64,000 bases of DNA. It comes from Candidatus Desulfofervidus auxilii. Its GTDB lineage: Bacteria > Desulfobacterota > Desulfofervidia > Desulfofervidales > Desulfofervidaceae. Below the pieces are notes generated by a model that made no database searches, was not told the DNA's origin, and saw only the letters and a list, made by a program, of their open reading frames with translations. The translations under genes and the position numbers were made by a program. Shown in pieces: positions 58,657-64,000 of this stretch. The number at the start of each line of letters is the position of its first letter. Within the stretch, counting starts at the first letter, position 1. The stretch lies in contig JAJSZS010000009.1 of NCBI GenBank assembly GCA_030262725.1, positions 25,005-89,004 of the forward strand. The letters run 5' to 3'.

Positions 58657-59550
58657 CTAAATGATTTCTATAGCTCTTAACTTAGCACTGCGAGAACGTG
58701 GGTTAATAGCAATCTCTTTTTCAGAAGGTCGTACTGGCTTTTTTGTTAAAATTTTTACTCTTTTCTCTTTTGCCCATATACGAAAAGTTGTTTTAACTAT
58801 TCTATCTTCTAATGAGTGAAAGGATATGATAACTAATCTGCCACCAGAAATAATCAAATTTAACGCTTGATTAAGAAATTGTTTTAAATTTTCTAATTCA
58901 TTATTAACAACAATGCGTAAGGCTTGAAATGTGCGTGTGGCAGGATGAATCCTTTTTGGCCAATATTTTCTAGGAATGGCATTAGCAATAATTTCAGCCA
59001 ATTCAGTAGTTGTTTCAATTGGTTTCTTATTGCGATATTCTATTATTTTTTTAGCAATTCTAGTTGCCCATTTTTCTTCCCCAAACTCTTTAATAATTTC
59101 TTTTAAACGAAATTCTGACCAGTGATTGACAATTTGAGCAGCGGTAAGAGAATTACTTTTATCCATACGCATATCTAAAGGGCCTGTTTGTAAAAAGCTA
59201 AATCCTCTTTGTGGTGTACCCAATTGCAAAGAAGACAATCCTAAATCCAATAAAATGCCATTTACTTTTTCAAAACCAAGTTCCATCAATATCTTTGCCA
59301 TCTCTGCATAATTTGACTTTTTTAAAATAAATCTTCCTCTGTAATTATCTAAATTTTTTTCTGCTACTACCAATGCTTCATCATCTACATCTAAACCAAT
59401 AAGAAAACCATTAGGTTTAGATGCTTCTAATATAGCTTTTGCATGTCCACCTCCTCCAACAGTGCCATCTACAAAAATTTTTTTTGTTCCACAGGCAAGG
59501 TAATTTAATACTTCTTCTTTTAATACAGGTATATGTATGGTTTCTTCCAT
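58657..59550 (-). CDS. rsmH: 16S rRNA (cytosine(1402)-N(4))-methyltransferase
   Basis: The protein has 297 residues. HIPVLKEEVLNYLACG, motif I FVDGTVGGGGHAKAILE, GILLDLGLSSLQLGTPQRGFSF, HPATRTFQALRIVVNNELENL and IISFHSLEDRIVK. It methylates C1402 of 16S rRNA. It starts three bases after mraZ stops. Confidence 0.96.
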   Translation of the reverse strand: MEETIHIPVLKEEVLNYLACGTKKIFVDGTVGGGGHAKAILEASKPNGFLIGLDVDDEALVVAEKNLDNYRGRFILKKSNYAEMAKILMELGFEKVNGILLDLGLSSLQLGTPQRGFSFLQTGPLDMRMDKSNSLTAAQIVNHWSEFRLKEIIKEFGEEKWATRIAKKIIEYRNKKPIETTTELAEIIANAIPRKYWPKRIHPATRTFQALRIVVNNELENLKQFLNQALNLIISGGRLVIISFHSLEDRIVKTTFRIWAKEKRVKILTKKPVRPSEKEIAINPRSRSAKLRAIEII

Positions 59551-59553
59551 GCA

Positions 59554-60021
59554 TTAGATACCTAACTCTGCTAATACTTCACAATATTTTTCAAAGTTTT
59601 CAATAAGACTCTTCATCTCATTTTCCCAGCGTTCTTTATCCCAAATTTCAAACCGATTTATCATCCCAGCTATTACTATTTCCTTTTTTAATCCTGCATG
59701 TTCACGAAGAGCAGGTGGTATAAGAATACGTCCTTGTTTATCAAGATTACACTCAACTGCCCCAGAAATAAATAAAAGTTGAAATCTTCTCACTTCAGGT
59801 TTCATTTGAGGAAGCTTGCTTACTTTTTCCTCTATGATTGCCCATTCAGGCATTGGATAAGCTACTAATGAATTAGCTAAACTAGTAAGCTTTATTTTTT
59901 CTTCTTTATATTTTTCACGCAGTACTTCACGAAATTGACTTGGAATACTTAAACGCCCTTTAGCATCTATTGTATGATGATACCTACCACTGAATGTCTT
60001 TTGTGTCCCTCTATTCCCCAT
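59554..60021 (-). CDS. mraZ: Transcriptional regulator MraZ
   Basis: The protein has 155 residues from the ATG at 60021, with two SpoVT/AbrB-like repeats: FSGRYHHTIDAKGRLSIPSQFRE and VECNLDKQGRILIPPALREHAG. An in-frame GTG at 60039 lies within the predicted -10 region, so the ATG is preferred; the GGAGG upstream of the ATG is 11 bases away. MraZ represses its own dcw operon by binding repeats at the promoter, and such repeats are present here. Confidence 0.92.
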   Translation of the reverse strand: MGNRGTQKTFSGRYHHTIDAKGRLSIPSQFREVLREKYKEEKIKLTSLANSLVAYPMPEWAIIEEKVSKLPQMKPEVRRFQLLFISGAVECNLDKQGRILIPPALREHAGLKKEIVIAGMINRFEIWDKERWENEMKSLIENFEKYCEVLAELGI

Positions 60022-60042
60022 TTTACCACTTTCCTCCACTTT
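60016..60042 (-). promoter_or_regulatory. MraZ-box-like direct repeats
   Basis: On the minus strand, AAAGTGG at 60042-60036, AAAGTGG at 60032-60026 and a weaker AATGGGG at 60022-60016, exactly ten bases apart. MraZ boxes described in other bacteria are similar heptamer/GTGG-type repeats with ten-base period. The array starts in the -10 element and runs into the mraZ start codon. Confidence 0.7.
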
Positions 60043-60067
60043 TACCTAACCTCATTTTTTTTGTCAA
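60039..60067 (-). promoter_or_regulatory. Promoter of the dcw cluster
   Basis: On the minus strand, TTGACA (60067-60062), 17-base spacer, TAAAAG (60044-60039). The predicted start lies about ten bases before the mraZ ATG, making a very short leader. Confidence 0.72.
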
Positions 60068-60086
60068 GCATTAAAATTTTCCTTTA

Positions 60087-60115
60087 TTGACAGGTATAAA
60101 CAGCTTGGTTAAATT
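60087..60115 (+). promoter_or_regulatory. Promoter of the AICAR transformylase gene
   Basis: TTGACA (60087-60092), 17 bases, TAAATT (60110-60115), followed by ribosome site AAAAAGGTG before the ATG at 60137. Confidence 0.7.
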
Positions 60116-60136
60116 TTAGGCAAAAAAGGTGCAATA

Positions 60137-61411
60137 ATGAAAAACATAAAGGCAATTTATAAAGAAATAAAACTAGACCACTTTCCACCTGAGATAAGGA
60201 TTGTAATAGGAGAACATACACTTATTTATCGTAAACGTATTTGGCAAGTTGGAGGAGAGAAAAGGGGATTAAGATATGGTGAAAATCCACATCAAGAAGC
60301 AGCGATTTATGAACTTATAAATGGTAATTTGATTCTTGGTGATTGTCAGTTTATAAGAGAAAAAGAAGGGCTTGTTAGCGCTTTAAAAGAAGAAAATTTT
60401 TTACAATTTGGTAAACATCCAAGTCTTATTAATTTAACAGATTTAGATAGAGGATTACAGATTTTGCGTTATCTTATGGCTAAACCAGCAGCAATAATTA
60501 TGAAACATAATAATCCTTGTGGTGTAGCTTATGGAAATAGTCTTTCAGAAGCATTTATTCGTGCATATTTTGCTGATAGGATTGCTGCCTTTGGTGGTTG
60601 TGTAGTATTAAATCGTACCTTAGATAAAGAAACAGCAGAACTTATTAATCAACATTATGTAGAAGTCGTAGCTGCTCCAGACTATGCACCTGGTGTAGTA
60701 GAAATCTTAAAGCAGAGGAAAAATTTAAGAATTATAGAGATAAAAAGGATAGACAGACTAACAGAATATTCTCATAAAATTTGGCTTGATTTTAAGTCAT
60801 TGATGGATGGAGGGCTCATTTTACAAAAATCAGCTTATACTAAAATTAAAAAGGCAGAGGATTTTATTCCAGCTGAAGCAGAATATAAAGGAAAAACTTA
60901 TCGTATTAAACGCTTACCTTCTGAGAAAGAACTTCAGGATTTATTATTTGGTTGGTATGTAGAACAAGGAGTAACTTCAAATTCAGTACTCTTTGTAAAA
61001 GATGAAGCTACCGTAGCTATTGGTACAGGAGAGCAAGATAGGGTAGGGGTGGTAGAAATTGCTGTTTTTAAAGCTTATAAAAAATATGCAGATGCTCTTT
61101 GTTTTAAAAAATATGGCATTCCTTATAAAATTTTAGAAATGGAAATAGCAGATGGAAAACGTCCTTTAACTCAAAAAGAAGAAATAGATGAACAAACCAA
61201 AGCAGCAAATGGTGGTCTTAAAGGTGCAGTGATGGTTTCAGATGGATTTTTCCCTTTTCGTGATAGCGTAGATGTGGCTATTAAAGAAGGAATTACAGCA
61301 ATCGCTCAACCAGGTGGTTCTATTCGAGACTTTGAATCTATTTTAGCTTGTAATGAAGCAGAGCCACCTGTGGCTATGGTTTATACAGGAGAAAGGGCAT
61401 TTAGACATTAA
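60137..61411 (+). CDS. Stand-alone AICAR formyltransferase (PurH C-terminal domain only)
   Basis: The protein has 424 residues: LRYGENPHQEAA, MKHNNPCGVAYG (about 129-140), FADRIAAFGGCVVLNR, TSNSVLFVKD and GGSIRDFESI are AICARFT motifs. The N-terminal IMP cyclohydrolase (MGS-like) domain of bifunctional PurH is absent, so the cyclohydrolase step needs another gene. It is divergent from mraZ, alone in its unit. Confidence 0.88.
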   Translation: MKNIKAIYKEIKLDHFPPEIRIVIGEHTLIYRKRIWQVGGEKRGLRYGENPHQEAAIYELINGNLILGDCQFIREKEGLVSALKEENFLQFGKHPSLINLTDLDRGLQILRYLMAKPAAIIMKHNNPCGVAYGNSLSEAFIRAYFADRIAAFGGCVVLNRTLDKETAELINQHYVEVVAAPDYAPGVVEILKQRKNLRIIEIKRIDRLTEYSHKIWLDFKSLMDGGLILQKSAYTKIKKAEDFIPAEAEYKGKTYRIKRLPSEKELQDLLFGWYVEQGVTSNSVLFVKDEATVAIGTGEQDRVGVVEIAVFKAYKKYADALCFKKYGIPYKILEMEIADGKRPLTQKEEIDEQTKAANGGLKGAVMVSDGFFPFRDSVDVAIKEGITAIAQPGGSIRDFESILACNEAEPPVAMVYTGERAFRH

Positions 61412-61488
61412 ATCCATTTTGAATAGGAAAGAAATCTTATTGCATATATGTATGTTATTTGTTAATCTTATGTAGAAAGGAGTTTTAA

Positions 61489-62478
61489 ATGCCATTTAGT
61501 GTGAGTTTGATAAAAAGGTTAGAGGCAGTAGAACCTCCTTTAAGAGAAGTTTTGATTGCCCTTTTAGAAGAAGTAGAAAGGCAAAGGGAAGATTCCATAA
61601 CAAGAAAGGAATTTTTGGAATTTGCAAAAAAAACAGAAGAGAATTTTCAAAGGGTATGGGAAGCAATAGAGAGGCTAACAAAGGCTCAAGAAGAATCAGA
61701 AAGAAGGATTGGCAGACTTGAAGTAGCGGTTCAAGAACTTGTAGAAGCACAGAAAGCATCAGAAAAAAGAATTAGTAAGCTTGAAGTAGCAGTTGAAAAG
61801 CTCACAGAAGCGCAGAAGAAAACAGAAATAAGGCTAAACGAACTTGCAGAAGCACAGAAGAAGACAGAAATAAGACTTAATGAACTAGCAGAAGCACAGA
61901 AAAGGACAGAAACAAGACTAAATGAGTTAGCAGAGGCACAGAAAAAGACAGAGATAAGGCTAAATGAGCTTGCAGAAGCACAGAAGAAAACAGAAATAAG
62001 AGTAAATGAACTAGCAGAAGCGCAGAAAAGGACAGAGGAGGAGCTTAGGAAACTTATAGGTGAACATAAAAAGACAAGGGAAGAGCTTGGAGGGCTATCT
62101 CATACAGTTGGATATATCCTTGAGGATAGAGCTTACATTGGTCTTCCAGAGCTAATTAAAAGAGATTTTGGTATAGAGATAGAAGAAATAAAAAGAGACT
62201 TTATAGAAATTTCCCCAAATCGTTATGAAGAGATAAATCTTTTGGGCAAAGGAAAGAAAAACGGAACTTCAATTTGGATACTTGGGGAATGTAAAACACA
62301 ACTTAAAAAAAGAGATATAGATCTTTTTCTTAAAAAGCTATCCCGCATAGAGCATTTATTTCCTGGAGAAAAACTTCTTATAGTAGTTACCTATCAAGCT
62401 TCTCCTCAGGTAAGGCAATATATTGAAAAGAAAGGACTTAAACTTTATCTTTCATACCAACTTAAAGTTTTAATGTAA
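61489..62478 (+). CDS. Coiled-coil repeat protein with PD-(D/E)XK-like C-terminal domain
   Basis: The protein has 329 residues. Residues about 40-200 form a continuous coiled coil; from 116 to 183 it is a near-perfect 14-residue repeat (LNELAEAQKKTEIR, five copies). The C-terminal 130 residues look like a restriction-type nuclease: Glu in EEINLLG (about 248-249) and Glu-x-Lys in ILGECKTQL (E267, K269). Similar DUF3782-type proteins are common, often multicopy, in thermophiles and cyanobacteria; function unknown. A ribosome site AAAGGAG precedes the ATG. Confidence 0.8.
   Translation: MPFSVSLIKRLEAVEPPLREVLIALLEEVERQREDSITRKEFLEFAKKTEENFQRVWEAIERLTKAQEESERRIGRLEVAVQELVEAQKASEKRISKLEVAVEKLTEAQKKTEIRLNELAEAQKKTEIRLNELAEAQKRTETRLNELAEAQKKTEIRLNELAEAQKKTEIRVNELAEAQKRTEEELRKLIGEHKKTREELGGLSHTVGYILEDRAYIGLPELIKRDFGIEIEEIKRDFIEISPNRYEEINLLGKGKKNGTSIWILGECKTQLKKRDIDLFLKKLSRIEHLFPGEKLLIVVTYQASPQVRQYIEKKGLKLYLSYQLKVLM
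61834..62037 (+). repeat. 42-bp tandem repeats coding the coiled coil
   Basis: About five copies of a 42-base unit encoding 14 residues each (two heptads), with mostly synonymous or conservative variation. Likely to vary in copy number by slippage. Confidence 0.85.
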
Positions 62479-62541
62479 CTAATTTAAAAGGACTCTTATG
62501 GAATATTTGGAAAAAGCAAAAGATAAAATGGAAGAATACCT

Positions 62542-62937
62542 TTAAGGTATTAATTTTAGTTTTTTAATAATTTTTGCTATCTTATCAAAATCTCTATCTT
62601 TTTGGAGAAGAATTAAGTTATTTTCTATTGCTACTTGAGCTATTAAGCAATCAATAGTGCTTCTTATTGTTATTCCTACCTTTCTACATTCTCTATATAT
62701 CTCTGCCGCCTTTATATAAGTCTCCTTTTTAGGTAAAAATATTGGCAAACTTAAAAGAAACTTTTTTACTTCTTTATATTTATAATCTTTCTTAATTCCT
62801 TGCAAAATCTCAGCGAGAATTATTCCTGTTATACAAATATCCTCTCCTTCTTCAATTAATTTCTTTAATATAACTTCTTCTCTTGACTTTATACCCTTAA
62901 AAAAATCTATCCAGACAGAAGTATCAACTAATATCAA
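62542..62937 (-). CDS. vapC: VapC-family PIN-domain ribonuclease toxin
   Basis: The protein has 131 residues. PIN acidic residues: D5 in MILVDTSVWIDFF, E43 in ILAEILQGI, aspartates in TIRSTIDCLIAQ and LQKDRDFDKIA. VapC cuts tRNA or rRNA. It overlaps vapB by four bases. Confidence 0.92.
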   Translation of the reverse strand: MILVDTSVWIDFFKGIKSREEVILKKLIEEGEDICITGIILAEILQGIKKDYKYKEVKKFLLSLPIFLPKKETYIKAAEIYRECRKVGITIRSTIDCLIAQVAIENNLILLQKDRDFDKIAKIIKKLKLIP

Positions 62938-63131
62938 AACCTGGTTCTCCTAATTTCATCAAGACTTCCTTCCCATTCAATTTTACCTTCAAATTTTAAA
63001 AAATTTTTTTTCTTTCTTCTTTCAATTAACTCTTTTAAAGCTAGATTTACTAATTCTTTTTTTGTCTTAACTCCTGTCAATTTCATTCCTTCTTCAACAA
63101 GTTTATCATCTAAAACAATATTGGTTCTCAT
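62934..63131 (-). CDS. vapB: VapB-family antitoxin
   Basis: The protein has 65 residues from the ATG at 63131, preceded by GAGGTAG. A ribbon-helix-helix-like start (RTNIVLDDKLVEEGMKLTGVKTKKELVNLALKELIER) is followed by a toxin-wrapping tail. A start six codons earlier is possible but has no ribosome site and would lie closer to the operator. Confidence 0.9.
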   Translation of the reverse strand: MRTNIVLDDKLVEEGMKLTGVKTKKELVNLALKELIERRKKKNFLKFEGKIEWEGSLDEIRRTRF

Positions 63132-63141
63132 AACTACCTCT

Positions 63142-63171
63142 ATACACATAAATGTTAATGTTCATGTGTAT
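63142..63171. promoter_or_regulatory. Palindromic operator of vapBC
   Basis: ATACACAT (63142-63149) and ATGTGTAT (63164-63171) form a perfect inverted repeat with a 14-base spacer, lying between the -10 and the vapB start. Typical of an autoregulated VapB site. Confidence 0.75.
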
Positions 63172-63199
63172 GAATATCAAATAATTATCATCATGTCAA
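63171..63199 (-). promoter_or_regulatory. Promoter of vapBC
   Basis: On the minus strand TTGACA (63199-63194), 17 bases, TATTCA (63176-63171). The -10 directly abuts the operator palindrome. Confidence 0.68.
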
Positions 63200-63300
63200 G
63201 AAAGAATAATTTTCCAAAAATCCTTGCTTACCATAAAGAAATCTGCAACTGTGCTAAAACATAAATATTCAAAATAACTTGCGATTTTTATTTTGAAAAG

Positions 63301-63464
63301 TTAAGATACCTTGTTCATGCTACAGACAAATTAACAGAAGAAGACATAAAGAAAGCCTTAGAGAAGACAATACCAGAAGGAGGTAAAATTATGCCAACAA
63401 TAGCTGAAAGATGGTTTCAACAGGGAATACAGCAAGGAATACAGCAAGGAATTCAACAGGGAAT
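63301..63464 (+). repeat. Direct repeat, copy 1
   Basis: 164 bases that recur without visible change at 63837-64000 (536 bases apart); the second copy is cut by the window edge, so the true repeat may be longer. Confidence 0.9.
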
Positions 63465-63537
63465 TCAACAAGGAATACAGCAAGGAATACAACAAGGGAT
63501 TCAACAGGGAATACAGCAAGGAATTCGGCAGGGATTA
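63412..63537 (+). repeat. 12-bp tandem repeats coding Gly-Ile-Gln-Gln
   Basis: About ten 12-base units (CAACAGGGAATA and close variants, e.g. CAGCAAGGAATA) encode the QQGI repeat typical of Rpn-family C termini. Prone to expansion and contraction. Confidence 0.85.
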
Positions 63538-63725
63538 TTGGAAGCTATAGAATTAGGTTTAAAAATAAAGTTTGGTACAGAAGGGCTTAAGCTTCTTCCT
63601 CAAATAAGCAAAATAGATGATATAGATAAATTAAGGGCAATAAAAGAAGTTATTGAAGTTGCTAAAGAAATTGAGGAAATAAAGAAATTTTTCCTTTAGT
63701 TTAAACATAAAGTTGCAGAAATAAA

Positions 63726-64000
63726 ATGCAACTTAAAAATGTTATATTGCAAGACCTGACCCTCTGCTCTTGCAACTTTAGTCTATTAAAGGAATTAAGC
63801 ACAAAGAGGACAGGGCTTGAATATTTAGAGACGATATTAAGATACCTTGTTCATGCTACAGACAAATTAACAGAAGAAGACATAAAGAAAGCCTTAGAGA
63901 AGACAATACCAGAAGGAGGTAAAATTATGCCAACAATAGCTGAAAGATGGTTTCAACAGGGAATACAGCAAGGAATACAGCAAGGAATTCAACAGGGAAT
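63726..64000 (+). pseudogene. 5'-truncated Rpn-family gene, copy 2 (runs off the right edge)
   Basis: An ATG at 63726 opens a frame whose first 20 or so residues are unrelated, then joins Rpn sequence: LLKELSTKRTGLEYLETILRYL followed by the same segment as copy 1 and the QQGI repeats. This copy keeps about 15 more residues of the Rpn protein than copy 1. A hairpin (AGTTGCA / TGCAACT) sits at its start. The right end is cut by the window. Confidence 0.72.
63837..64000 (+). repeat. Direct repeat, copy 2 (partial)
   Basis: Matches 63301-63464 over all 164 visible bases. Confidence 0.9.

Larger units (their letters stand above)
63268..63699 (+). pseudogene. 5'-truncated Rpn-family nuclease/transposase gene, copy 1
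   Basis: The frame is open from about 63268 without a start and includes the Rpn C-terminal segment KLRYLVHATDKLTEEDIKKALEKTIPEGGKIMPTIAERWFQQG. An internal ATG at 63391 opens a 102-residue frame with seven to nine Gly-Ile-Gln-Gln repeats and a C-terminal helix (AIELGLKIKFGTEGLKLLPQISK). The catalytic N-terminal PD-(D/E)XK domain is absent. It is probably a remnant, though the short frame could be translated. Confidence 0.75.

Noticed and set aside
62498..62545. A 15-codon frame MEYLEKAKDKMEEYL
   Set aside because: Has a plausible start but is too short to assign; probably chance or a remnant between the nuclease-like gene and vapC.
61834..63537. Tandem repeats considered as a CRISPR array
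   Set aside because: The 42-bp and 12-bp units are contiguous, in frame, and have no unique spacers; they encode coiled-coil and QQGI protein repeats.
63700..63760. AGTTGCA/TGCAACT hairpin as a terminator of the first Rpn remnant
   Set aside because: The stem is short and no T-run follows it.

Overview
The window is AT-rich DNA (roughly one-third G+C by eye) from a Gram-negative, strictly anaerobic bacterium. It carries outer-membrane LPS assembly (lptD), a complete division and cell-wall (dcw) cluster, archaeal-type early shikimate enzymes, and a large heterodisulfide-reductase / aldehyde:ferredoxin-oxidoreductase / 2-oxoacid:ferredoxin-oxidoreductase locus. The tRNA and SRP RNA genes are far richer in G+C than the coding DNA, which hints at thermophily. 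A thermophilic Desulfobacterota-like lineage (Desulfofervidus-type) fits best. That placement is inference from gene content; no rRNA is present.

Layout. 1-8.8 kb: lptD (cut by the left edge) and folC on the minus strand; then tadA, whose frame runs into a tRNA-Ser gene, a second tRNA-Ser, the SRP RNA, dnaX, ybaB and ligA on the plus strand; yggS on the minus strand. 8.8-9.5 kb: an apparently intact antitoxin-like gene next to a frame-broken PIN toxin. 9.6-15.1 kb: a biotin operon (bioF, bioD, bioA, an unassigned esterase, bioC, bioB) behind a BirA-like operator. 15.1-19.2 kb: a minus-strand aromatic operon (ADTH synthase, 3-dehydroquinate synthase II, aroE, aroA) with a 200-base leader. That leader contains a strong promoter, an aromatic-rich leader peptide and mutually exclusive hairpins ending in a terminator, which is a textbook attenuator layout.

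19.2-21.2 kb: a zinc-ribbon protein, an aldo/keto reductase and an ExeA-like ATPase. 21.3-32.5 kb: an eleven-gene redox operon, AOR1-Fd1-HdrA(fused, double)-PorA-AOR2(degenerate)-Fd2-HdrC-HdrB-PorG-PorD-PorB, preceded by a consensus promoter. It looks like a machine coupling 2-oxoacid and/or aldehyde oxidation to flavin-based electron bifurcation. 32.5-43.7 kb: a polyprenyl synthase, a cation exchanger, radA, a KamA-family radical SAM enzyme, a UvrD-type helicase, a SpoIIM-like membrane protein, tRNA-Val, tRNA-Asp, a PAS hybrid histidine kinase and a B12-type radical SAM protein.

43.7-60.0 kb: the dcw cluster on the minus strand, in order of transcription mraZ-rsmH-ftsL-ftsI-murE-murF-mraY-murD-ftsW-murG-murC-murB-ftsQ-ftsA-ftsZ, with a MraZ-box-like repeat array at its promoter. 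60.1-64 kb: a stand-alone AICAR transformylase, then an accessory tail with a coiled-coil repeat protein ending in a nuclease-like domain, a vapBC pair with a palindromic operator, and two tandem 5'-truncated Rpn-family (PD-(D/E)XK) gene ends with Gly-Ile-Gln-Gln repeats.
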